Assembly (NCBI GenBank): GCA_017428945.1
Contig: JAFRPW010000027.1
Span: forward strand, 71,202 to 109,760
Length of the DNA stretch: 38,559 nucleotides
Direction of reading: 5' to 3'
Origin: Bacteroidales bacterium
Lineage (GTDB): Bacteria > Bacteroidota > Bacteroidia > Bacteroidales > UBA932
Part shown: positions 31,468-38,559 of the stretch, piece after piece
Position numbering within the stretch: the first letter of the stretch is position 1
Layout: each line of letters opens with the position of its first letter
The notes under the pieces: generated by a model
Seen by the model: only the letters and a program-made list of their open reading frames with translations
Database searches by the model: none
Told to the model about the DNA's origin: nothing
Program-made: the position numbers and the translations under genes

Positions 31468-33540
31468 ATGAAAAAATACGGCTTTATCATAGCAGCTTCC
31501 AGCCTCTTGCTGAGTTCATGCATCAACCTCTATCTTCCTCCGAAAAACATCGTCACCGACGACGAGCTTCTCAACTCGGAGAACGGTGTCGAGATCTACA
31601 TGGCAAAGATCTACAGCCTCATGCCTTGGGAAGATTTCAAGTACATGGCGGAGTGGGGCTTCGATTATAGCGGCTGGCTCAACGCCCCCGGCATCGACGG
31701 CTGCGGTGAGGCAGTCAACCGCGACGGAGTCTGCCAGACCTTCCGCGGCGAAAGCACCCCGTACTGGGGCGAGGCTTTCAAGCTCATCTACTATGCAAAC
31801 CATCTTATCGAGACCATGCCGGAGCACAGCGGCGCATTCTCGGAGATCGCGCTCAACGAATACATCGGAACGGGATACTTCGCCCGCGCAATGGCCTTCT
31901 ACCAGATGGCACGCCGCTTCGGCGGTATTCCGCTCGTAACCCATACGATCGCATATCCGAACGATGCCGACAAACTCGAGGTTCCGCGCGCGAAAGAGGA
32001 GGAGACATGGAATCAGATCTGTGCGGATTTCGACATGGCCGCGCAGCTTCTCCCTGAAACCGGGTCAGTCGACGGATACGCAAACCGTTACGCAGCCCTC
32101 GCCTACAAGGCAGAGGCGATGCTTTATGCCGGCTCTGTCGCCAAGTACAACGAGACTGTTCCCGGGCGACTTACAGGTCTTGGCGAAAAGACAGGTGTCA
32201 GGGTCATCGGCTTCGACGAGAGCACCTGGCAGGCAGCCAGCATCCGCTACTTCTCCGAAGCATACAAGGCAGCCCGCGCCGTAATGGATTCGGGCCGCTA
32301 CAGCCTCTACAAGAACGCATGGAAAGACGGCGACCGCGAAGCGCAGTACAAGAATATGGTAGACCTGTTCAGCGACGTGACTTCCAACAAGGAGGCAATC
32401 CTGATCCGCAAGTATTCTTACCCTTCGTACACCCACTCGATCGACGCTTACTGCTCTCCTTACATTTTCCGTTATCCTCTCTGCTCGGGCAGCTGCCCTA
32501 CCCTCGACTTCGTGGAACTGTTCGACGGATTCGACCGCTATGCAGACGGAACCATAAGAGTTACCGACGGAAGCTCCCCCACCAGCGGACATTATCTGGA
32601 ATACGACACCACGATGGATTTCTTCGCAAACGCGGAGCCTCGTCTGCGTGCATACGTCATCCTTCCCGGCGACGAGTTCCGCGAAGAGGAAATCGAGCTC
32701 TACACGGGCATCTATACAGGAAGCACTCCGATCTCTCCTCTGTGGGACGACTATTCATACGGACGCGCCACCTCGAACTTCTACCAGAACAGCAGCGCAT
32801 TCTCTGACGGCAGACTCGTTATGAGCCCCTACTCGGGATCGATGCAGGTCCAGGTCGATGTCGACGGAGTGAAGATGAACGCTTCCGGTGCGAACGGCCC
32901 GTTCTACGCCGGCGACGGCTCGAGCAACGAGGCCAATCTGTCCGGATTCTACCTGCGCAAGTGGCTCAATCCCGATCCTGCGTTCCTGCACGGCGAGGGC
33001 AAGAGCGAGCAACCATGGATCCTCATGCGCTATGCCGACGTGCTCCTCGCAGCCGCCGAGGCAGGGGTCGAACTTTCACTCGCAGGTGCCGCATGCCCGG
33101 TTGAAGGCGACGACATGCTCGCGGTGGCGACGCAGGCAATCACGGACATCAGGGAACGCGCGGGAGCCGATGCCCTCACCCAGCCGCTGAAGGCAGACAT
33201 CGACAGCCGCAACATCGTTCGCCGCGAGCGCCGCAAGGAGCTTGCCTTCGAGCACAAGTCGAAGTGGGATGTCCGCCGCTGGCGAGTCCAGCACTACGAA
33301 GCGCGTTCAGGCTTCTGGGGCGAAGTGCGAAATTACAGCTGCATTGGAAATACTGCCGGATACCGTCTCCGGGGACTCTATCCTTTCTACAGTTCAGTGG
33401 ACAAGAAGTTCTTCTTCGATGCAAACTGGCAGTTCGCACGCGAAAAAGAGTTTCTTTATGACACGATAGACTATTATTTCGCCATCCCCGGCGGAGAAGT
33501 CTCGAAAAGTGCGTATATTGATCAACAGCCAAACAGATAG
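31468..33540 (+). CDS. SusD/RagB-family glycan-binding lipoprotein
   Basis: 690 aa, lid of the SusC importer. Lipobox LLSSC (Cys18), followed by acidic residues after INLYLPPKN. TPR-like helices are seen at ARAMAFYQMARRFGGIPLVTH and WNQICADFDMAAQLLPETG, KAEAMLYAGSVAKY, and the conserved C-terminal run RYADVLLAAAEAGVELS, ITDIRERAG, NIVRRERRKELAFEHKSKWDVRRW. It is longer than typical SusD (about 500-600 aa). A clear AGGAGG lies just before the ATG, which is rare in Bacteroidota, and only 12 bases separate it from susC. Confidence 0.94.
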   Translation: MKKYGFIIAASSLLLSSCINLYLPPKNIVTDDELLNSENGVEIYMAKIYSLMPWEDFKYMAEWGFDYSGWLNAPGIDGCGEAVNRDGVCQTFRGESTPYWGEAFKLIYYANHLIETMPEHSGAFSEIALNEYIGTGYFARAMAFYQMARRFGGIPLVTHTIAYPNDADKLEVPRAKEEETWNQICADFDMAAQLLPETGSVDGYANRYAALAYKAEAMLYAGSVAKYNETVPGRLTGLGEKTGVRVIGFDESTWQAASIRYFSEAYKAARAVMDSGRYSLYKNAWKDGDREAQYKNMVDLFSDVTSNKEAILIRKYSYPSYTHSIDAYCSPYIFRYPLCSGSCPTLDFVELFDGFDRYADGTIRVTDGSSPTSGHYLEYDTTMDFFANAEPRLRAYVILPGDEFREEEIELYTGIYTGSTPISPLWDDYSYGRATSNFYQNSSAFSDGRLVMSPYSGSMQVQVDVDGVKMNASGANGPFYAGDGSSNEANLSGFYLRKWLNPDPAFLHGEGKSEQPWILMRYADVLLAAAEAGVELSLAGAACPVEGDDMLAVATQAITDIRERAGADALTQPLKADIDSRNIVRRERRKELAFEHKSKWDVRRWRVQHYEARSGFWGEVRNYSCIGNTAGYRLRGLYPFYSSVDKKFFFDANWQFAREKEFLYDTIDYYFAIPGGEVSKSAYIDQQPNR

Positions 33541-33546
33541 CATATT

Positions 33547-34362
33547 ATGAAAAGATTTCCACTTCCTATATGTATGTTTTTGCTCACGGTGTGTGCGGTC
33601 TCATGCGAACTGTTTGAGCTGGACAATTACGACGCCCCTTCGGAGGTTCTCTACGGAAGCGTCGTGGATTCCAAGACAGGAGCGCCCGTGCTGACCGACC
33701 AGGGCTCCGAAGGCATTCGCGTCCGCCTTATCGAGACCAGCTGGGAGGGCAACGTAACTCCTCTGGACTTCTACTGCAAGCCTGACGGGACCTTCCGCAA
33801 CGCCCGTCTTTTCGAAGCAGACTACAACATCCGCATCGACGGACCTTTCGTGCCTGTCGTAATCGAGAACACCGAAGGCACTGTCATGAAAGACGAAAGT
33901 GTCAACATCCACCTCAAAGGCGAAAAGGAAGTGAACTTCTCAGTTCAGCCTTTCCTCAATGTCGAGTTCGTCGGCTCCCCTCAGGTCAGTGCCGGCAAGA
34001 TTACGGCCCACGTGAAAGTGACCCGTGCCACATCGCGCGAGGAGCTCAAGGCCGCCATCGGGAAATCCGGTGACTGGAAGGAATCGTATGCCAATGTGAC
34101 AGACGTGCAGCTTTTTGTCAGCTACTCATCTACAGCCGGTTACCGCGCCCGCGACTCAAGGTGGTCAAGTTCCGTCTCTTATGAGGGATCGTCGTTCGAA
34201 GACCTTCTGGGAACCAATGTTACGGTCAAGTCGAACGGAACGATACTCTCCGGACAGAAAGTCTTCATCCGCGCAGCCGCGCGCATCAACTACGACACGC
34301 CCCGTGGCAGCGGCACCCGCAGGTGGAACTACTCCGATATTGTCGAAGTCGACATTCCATGA
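33547..34362 (+). CDS. DUF3823-type lipoprotein, SusE/F-position surface protein
   Basis: 271 aa. Lipobox CAVSC (Cys20). The N-terminal half is Ig-like with LYGSVVDSKTGAPV and FYCKPDGTFRNARLFEADYNI, the pattern of DUF3823, a domain found in lipoproteins just after SusD in many PULs. The C-terminal half is another beta-sandwich with no recognised motif. It probably binds the same glycan at the cell surface. Its stop codon overlaps the GH125 start (ATGA). Confidence 0.85.
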   Translation: MKRFPLPICMFLLTVCAVSCELFELDNYDAPSEVLYGSVVDSKTGAPVLTDQGSEGIRVRLIETSWEGNVTPLDFYCKPDGTFRNARLFEADYNIRIDGPFVPVVIENTEGTVMKDESVNIHLKGEKEVNFSVQPFLNVEFVGSPQVSAGKITAHVKVTRATSREELKAAIGKSGDWKESYANVTDVQLFVSYSSTAGYRARDSRWSSSVSYEGSSFEDLLGTNVTVKSNGTILSGQKVFIRAAARINYDTPRGSGTRRWNYSDIVEVDIP

Positions 34363-35774
34363 AAACTTTTATGAAACGCATATTACTTCTTTTCCTTCTC
34401 CTGTCTCCGCTTTATGCCGGAGCCCAGGACTTTGTTTCGCGCCGGCCAGCAGTGGCTGACCGCCTTTTCGTGTCCGAAGCAGTGGAAGCCAAGATCACCG
34501 AGGTCACTTCTCAGCTCACCAACCCCAAGTTGCGCTGGATGTTCGAGAACTGTTTCCCGAACACCCTCGATACCACCGTGCATTTCGGCAAGGACGAAAA
34601 CGGCAATCCACGTACTTTTGTCTACACTGGAGACATCCACGCCATGTGGCTGCGCGATTCGGGAGCCCAGGTCTGGCCATATCTCCGGCTCGCCGGGCAA
34701 GACGAGCATCTTAGGGAGATGCTCGAAGGCACTGTGCGCTGCCAGCTCAGCCTCCTCTGCATAGACCCTTATGCAAATGCCTTCAACGACGGCCCTGCCG
34801 GCACCGGCTGGATGACCGACAACACCAGGATGGACCCGAACCTGCATGAGCGCAAATGGGAGATTGATTCGCCTTGCTACGTGATCCGCCTGGCGTACGA
34901 GTACTGGAAGGTCACCGGCGACGAATCTGTATTCGACGCCACCTGGCTCGAAGCCATGCGCAAGGTCTATACGACATTCCGCGAACAGCAGCGCAAGGAT
35001 GGTCATGGAACATACACTTTTACGAGGGTCACCGACCGCCAGCTCGACACGAAGGCGTGTAATGGCCTTGGCCAGCCTGTCAAACCGGTCGGCCTGATCG
35101 CATCCTCGTTCCGCCCGTCGGACGATGCGACCACTTTCGAGTTTCTGGTGCCGTCGAACTTTTTTGCTGTCAGCTCACTTCGCAAGGCTGCCGAGATTCT
35201 GGAGACGGTCAACGGCCGGAAGCAGTTCGCTTCCGACTGCCGTGCCCTGGCCGACGAAGTCGCCGGTGCGCTCAGGAAATACGCAGTTTACAAGCATCCC
35301 AAGTACGGAAAGATCTACGCCTACGAAGTGGACGGTTTCGGCAACCGCTTCCTCATGGACGATGCCAACGTGCCGTCGCTTCTCGCGCTCCCATATCTTG
35401 GCGACGTCCCTGCAAAAGACCGCATCTACAAGAATACCAGACGGTTCGTCTGGAGCGGGGACAACCCTTACTTCTTCCGGGGTTCGGCCGCCGAAGGCAT
35501 AGGCGGCCCTCACATCGGCTATGATATGATCTGGCCGATGAGCATCCTAATGAAGGCTTTCACCTCAACCGATGACGAGGAAATCCGCTGGTGCGTTGAG
35601 ACCCTTATGAAAACCGATGCAAACACCGGTTTCATACACGAGAGTTTCCACAAGGACAACCCTTACAACTTCACGCGCGAATGGTTCGCCTGGCAGAACA
35701 CCCTTTTCGGCGAACTGATTCTCAAAATCATCGGCGACGGCAAGCTCGAGCTTCTCAACTCAATCGAATTATGA
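34359..35774 (+). CDS. GH125 exo-alpha-1,6-mannosidase
   Basis: 471 aa with a type I signal (ending YAGAQ), so periplasmic. Family segments: MFENCFPNTLDTTV, YTGDIHAMWLRDSGAQVWPYL, GPAGTGWMTDNTRMDPNLHERKWEIDSPCYVI, and GGPHIGYDMIWPMSIL. GH125 enzymes are metal-independent inverting exo-alpha-1,6-mannosidases. The frame is open to 34323, but ATG 34359 gives a proper signal and overlaps the previous stop. It would complete backbone hydrolysis after GH92 removes branches. The stop overlaps the GH92 start (ATGA). Confidence 0.93.
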   Translation: MKTFMKRILLLFLLLSPLYAGAQDFVSRRPAVADRLFVSEAVEAKITEVTSQLTNPKLRWMFENCFPNTLDTTVHFGKDENGNPRTFVYTGDIHAMWLRDSGAQVWPYLRLAGQDEHLREMLEGTVRCQLSLLCIDPYANAFNDGPAGTGWMTDNTRMDPNLHERKWEIDSPCYVIRLAYEYWKVTGDESVFDATWLEAMRKVYTTFREQQRKDGHGTYTFTRVTDRQLDTKACNGLGQPVKPVGLIASSFRPSDDATTFEFLVPSNFFAVSSLRKAAEILETVNGRKQFASDCRALADEVAGALRKYAVYKHPKYGKIYAYEVDGFGNRFLMDDANVPSLLALPYLGDVPAKDRIYKNTRRFVWSGDNPYFFRGSAAEGIGGPHIGYDMIWPMSILMKAFTSTDDEEIRWCVETLMKTDANTGFIHESFHKDNPYNFTREWFAWQNTLFGELILKIIGDGKLELLNSIEL

Positions 35775-38047
35775 AACCAAGACTTATACTCCTGCCTCTG
35801 CTTCTATGGCTCGTCTCCTGCTCCCGGCCCGAGGGCAAGATGCTGCAGCCCGTAGACTACGTCTCCACACTCGTCGGCACCCAGTCGAAACATTCGCTTT
35901 CGACCGGCAATACATATCCGGCGATAGCAATGCCCTGGGGCACTCATTTCTGGACCCCACAAACGGGCAGGATGGGAGACGGCTGGGCCTACGTGTATAC
36001 AGAAGACAAGATCCGCGGCTTCAAGATGACCCATCAGCCAAGCCCGTGGATGAATGACTACGGCCAGTTCAGCCTGATGCCGGTCACGACCGGTGCTGTA
36101 TGGGATGAAGACGCCCGTGCAAGCTGGTTTTCCCACAAGGCAGAGGCAGCCAAGCCTTACTATTATGGAGTATATCTCGCAGATCACGACACCTATCTTG
36201 AAATCACCCCTACCGAGCGTGCAGCCGCTTTCAGAATCACCTATCCCGAGCGCGAGACCTCATACCTCGTAGTGGATGGTTTTGCCGGCAGCAAATGCAC
36301 CATACGCGGCAGCACGATAAGCGGCGTGAGCACCATCAACACTGGAGGAGTAGCCGGCAACTTCGCGCTGTACTTCGTGGTCGAGTGCGACACGCCGTTC
36401 ACATCGGTCAAACAGGTCGACGAGCATGGCAGGGCCTATGCCATAGTCGGGTTCCCGACATCGAAAGGCCAGAAAGTAGGTCTGAGGGTGGCAGCCTCGT
36501 TCATCAGCCATGAACAGGCCCTGACCAACCTCCTGGAGCTCGGCGACGGTGATTTCGACAGGCTCTGCGCCGACGGTCGCGAGCGCTGGAACGAAGTCCT
36601 TTCGCGCATCGAGATAGAAGATGGCAATATCGACCATTTGCGGACCTTCTACTCCTGCCTGTACCGTTCGGTTCTGTTTCCACGCGATTTCAGCGAAATT
36701 ACGGCAGAGGGCAGGCGAGTGCATTACAGCCCTCATGACGGCAAGGTCCACGACGGCTATCTGTTCACGGACACCGGCCTCTGGGATACCTTCCGCTCGC
36801 AGTTCTCCCTGACAGACCTTGTCTACCCTGAGATGGCATCAAAGATGCAGGAGGGATTCTTGAACCACTATCTGGAGAGCGGTTTCATCCCTGAGTGGTC
36901 CAGCCCCGGCCATCGCGGCTGTATGATAGGGAACAACAGCGCTTCGGTCGTCGCTGAAGCCTGGCTCAAGGGGATCCGGGGAGATTACGACATCGAAACC
37001 CTCTGGGATGCGCTCGTGGGTGGCGCTCACTCCGTCCACCCGACCGTGGATGCTTCAGGCCGCCTTGGCTACGACTACTACGACGAACTCGGTTATGTCC
37101 CTTGCGATGTGGGGATCAACGAGAGTGCCGCCCGCACCCTCGAATATGCCTATGACGACTGGTGCATCTGGCAGCTCGGCAAGGCCCTCTGCAAATCCGA
37201 AGAAGAACTCGCTCCTTACGAGAAAGCATCACAGAACTACAGAAAGTTGTTCCGCGAAGACTACGGCCTTATGGGCGGGCGCAATGCCGACGGCAGTTTC
37301 CCTGCCGAATTCAATCCCCTGAAGTGGGGCGGAGATTTCACGGAAGGCAACTCGCTGCATTATACCTGGTCAGTATTCCATGATCCGGCAGGCCTAATGG
37401 GCCTTATGGGCGGAAAAGAAGCATTTGAGGCCAAGCTTGACGGCGTCTTCTCGATGCCTCCTGATTTCGATGACAGCTACTACGGATTCACTATCCACGA
37501 AATACGCGAGATGCAGATTATGAATATGGGCAATTACGCCCACGGCAACCAACCCATCCAGCACATGCTTTATCTGTATAACTGGTGCGGTTCTCCGTGG
37601 AAGGCCCAGGCCCGCATCCGCGAAGTGATGGAGAAATTCTACACCCCGGCACCAGACGGCTATTGCGGCGACGAAGACAACGGCCAGACCTCTGCCTGGT
37701 ACGTATTCTCCGCCTTGGGCTTCTATCCTGTATGTCCGACCAGCACCGAATACGCCCTGGGCACCCCGCTGTTCCGAAAAGCTACTGTTCATCTTCCCGG
37801 AGGGAATCTGGTCGTGCGTGCCGGAGTGAAGGGAAGCTGCCGCGCCTCTGCAGGTGATTCAGACATAATCGCCCGGACTCCCTACGTCGACAACTTCAGA
37901 ATCAATGGCCGCCGCGTTACCCGAAATTACCTTCGCCACAACGAACTCACTGGTGGTGCACGGCTGGACTTCACCCTGAGCGACTCTCCCAACCTTTCTC
38001 GAGGCACCAAACCCGAAGATTTGCCATATTCTTACAGCAACAATTAA
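35771..38047 (+). CDS. GH92 exo-alpha-mannosidase, lipoprotein
   Basis: 758 aa, lipobox WLVSC (Cys17). The N-terminal beta-sandwich carries VSTLVGTQSKHSLSTGNTYP, IAMPWGTHFWTPQT and FKMTHQPSPWMNDYGQF. The (alpha/alpha)6 domain has LYRSVLFPRDFSE, WDTFRSQFSL and the C-terminal catalytic region HGNQPIQHMLYLYNWCG, YCGDEDNGQTSAWYVFSALG, FYPVCPTSTEYALGTPLF. GH92 enzymes are calcium-dependent, inverting exo-mannosidases for alpha-1,2, 1,3 or other linkages; the one used here cannot be read. ATG 35771 starts the signal; the frame extends upstream to 35681 inside GH125. Last gene of the locus. Confidence 0.94.
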   Translation: MKPRLILLPLLLWLVSCSRPEGKMLQPVDYVSTLVGTQSKHSLSTGNTYPAIAMPWGTHFWTPQTGRMGDGWAYVYTEDKIRGFKMTHQPSPWMNDYGQFSLMPVTTGAVWDEDARASWFSHKAEAAKPYYYGVYLADHDTYLEITPTERAAAFRITYPERETSYLVVDGFAGSKCTIRGSTISGVSTINTGGVAGNFALYFVVECDTPFTSVKQVDEHGRAYAIVGFPTSKGQKVGLRVAASFISHEQALTNLLELGDGDFDRLCADGRERWNEVLSRIEIEDGNIDHLRTFYSCLYRSVLFPRDFSEITAEGRRVHYSPHDGKVHDGYLFTDTGLWDTFRSQFSLTDLVYPEMASKMQEGFLNHYLESGFIPEWSSPGHRGCMIGNNSASVVAEAWLKGIRGDYDIETLWDALVGGAHSVHPTVDASGRLGYDYYDELGYVPCDVGINESAARTLEYAYDDWCIWQLGKALCKSEEELAPYEKASQNYRKLFREDYGLMGGRNADGSFPAEFNPLKWGGDFTEGNSLHYTWSVFHDPAGLMGLMGGKEAFEAKLDGVFSMPPDFDDSYYGFTIHEIREMQIMNMGNYAHGNQPIQHMLYLYNWCGSPWKAQARIREVMEKFYTPAPDGYCGDEDNGQTSAWYVFSALGFYPVCPTSTEYALGTPLFRKATVHLPGGNLVVRAGVKGSCRASAGDSDIIARTPYVDNFRINGRRVTRNYLRHNELTGGARLDFTLSDSPNLSRGTKPEDLPYSYSNN

Positions 38048-38071
38048 TCACACCGCTATCAGAAAATATCG

Positions 38072-38089
38072 TGTCAGGCGTTCCTGACA
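38072..38089. terminator. hairpin after GH92, probable PUL end
   Basis: TGTCAGG (38072-38078) and CCTGACA (38083-38089) form a perfect 7-bp stem with a 4-base loop 24 bases after the GH92 stop. There is no T-run, so it may protect the mRNA end rather than terminate. Confidence 0.45.
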
Positions 38090-38151
38090 GATCGCACAAG
38101 CCGAGCTCGGGGCAGGCATGACGGGACAAAAAACTATCAATGCGACCCGGT

Positions 38152-38204
38152 CCACAATTTTGTGGACCACAATTTTGTGGACTAAAAATAATGCGCTATA
38201 TTTG
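38152..38204 (+). promoter_or_regulatory. tandem palindromic operator overlapping a promoter
   Basis: CCACAATTTTGTGGA occurs twice end to end (38152-38166, 38167-38181); each copy is palindromic (CCACAA, TT, TTGTGG). The second copy supplies TTTG (38174-38177) as a -33 element, 19 bases before TATATTTG (38197-38204), a full TAnnTTTG match. A dimeric repressor site is the simplest reading. It would control whatever starts at 38221-38435. Confidence 0.65.
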
Positions 38205-38220
38205 CAAAAAATAAAGAATT

Positions 38221-38241
38221 ATGGGCAAACCATTTGTATAA
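38221..38241 (+). pseudogene. possible truncated gene start (MGKPFV then stop)
   Basis: ATG at 38221, 16 bases after the -7 element, opens a six-codon frame that ends at TAA. From memory, a Bacteroidales family of archaeal-type AAA ATPases begins MGKPFVYG, so this may be the 5' stub of such a gene fused to unrelated sequence. The recall is unverified and six residues are weak evidence. Confidence 0.25.
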
Positions 38242-38413
38242 CAAAGAATTGCGTTTTGTGAAAAGTTATACATATACGGGGCGGTTTTCTACTCATAAAG
38301 AGTTATTCAACCTCTCGCATTGCATATATGAGAGTGGCCTGGACCCACGTAAAAACTTTCATTATGAAGGTTTCATTTTTGTGGTAACTCAATCTGATAT
38401 TCCGAATGAATAA
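38234..38413 (+). CDS. Small ORF of unknown family, start uncertain
   Basis: 59 codons from TTG 38234 (no ATG in frame after the stop at 38189) with residues such as SYTYTGRFSTHKEL, CIYESGLDPRKNFHYEGFIF and VVTQSDIPNE. Composition looks like a real protein, with aromatic and charged residues well spread. It ends 21 bases before the acetyltransferase gene. It could be a truncated gene whose 5' end was lost, or a leaderless small protein. Function unknown. Confidence 0.4.
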   Translation: MYNKELRFVKSYTYTGRFSTHKELFNLSHCIYESGLDPRKNFHYEGFIFVVTQSDIPNE

Positions 38414-38434
38414 ATTCCAATTTGTATTAATCCA

Positions 38435-38559
38435 ATGACTGAAAAGGAACTGATGCAATCCGGACTCCCTTATTCTGCGGTTGATTTACAGCTTTTAAGA
38501 GAGTTGAATGCTACAAAGGATGTGATTCACAGATACAACTCCGTGATGCCTTCGCAGAC
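38435..38559 (+). CDS. Sugar O-acetyltransferase (maltose/galactoside type), N-terminal fragment
   Basis: 41 codons from ATG 38435 to the window edge. MTEKELMQSGLPYSAVD followed by LLRELNATKDVIHRYNSVMPS matches the Mac domain that starts maltose and galactoside O-acetyltransferases (E-K-x-x-M-x-x-G-x-x-Y, then a helix with RYN). The left-handed beta-helix with the active site lies outside. These enzymes move acetyl from acetyl-CoA to sugars in the cytosol. The physiological substrate is unknown. Confidence 0.7.
   Translation, partial: MTEKELMQSGLPYSAVDLQLLRELNATKDVIHRYNSVMPSQ

Overview
The window reads as a chromosomal segment of a Bacteroidales bacterium (Bacteroidota), probably a gut commensal with a moderately high GC content. 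The signs are a SusC/SusD polysaccharide utilization locus, Bacteroidota-type -7 elements (TAnnTTTG), lipoproteins with short N-terminal signals, and core-gene orders typical of the order. Genus cannot be fixed from the sequence alone; a Rikenellaceae or 'Cryptobacteroides'-like lineage would fit but is a guess.

Region 1 (1-14079) is a core block for cell wall and housekeeping. A truncated topA runs leftward off the window. Divergent from it is a tight run of pbp1A (class A PBP), ddl (D-Ala-D-Ala ligase) and prmC (release-factor methyltransferase), closed by a strong hairpin at 5511-5548. An orphan lipoprotein gene and a convergent ispD follow. Next is the rod-shape operon mreB-mreC-mreD-mrdA(PBP2)-rodA, whose genes abut or overlap, with an SDR oxidoreductase overlapping the end of rodA.

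Region 2 (14085-16629) holds a secreted CE1/PHB-depolymerase-like esterase and, on the other strand, an overlapping pair: an APH-fold kinase-like protein and a tyrosine-phosphatase-like protein.

Region 3 (about 16630-22303) is an accessory patchwork, AT-richer in places. It has an XRE regulator preceded by a 16-codon ORF that looks like the stub of a lost partner gene, a KilA-N protein, an ECF sigma factor with a membrane protein and a small protein, a YkuE-like metallophosphoesterase, a two-ended membrane lipoprotein and an HD-domain protein. Its intergenic spaces carry palindromes, tandem 10-mers and paired hairpins.

Region 4 (22359-38047) is a compact alpha-mannan utilization locus. A divergent membrane regulator (predicted LamG/Kelch-like periplasmic sensor, one TM helix, cytoplasmic SARP-like winged helix) faces a lipoprotein with duplicated domains, a GH76 endo-alpha-1,6-mannanase, SusC, SusD, a DUF3823 lipoprotein, a GH125 exo-alpha-1,6-mannosidase and a GH92 alpha-mannosidase. 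Together these would bind yeast-type mannan at the surface, cut its 1,6 backbone, import oligosaccharides, strip side chains and finish to mannose.

Region 5 (38048-38559) has a tandem palindromic operator over a promoter, a likely truncated start codon context, a small ORF of unknown family, and the start of a sugar O-acetyltransferase gene that leaves the window.
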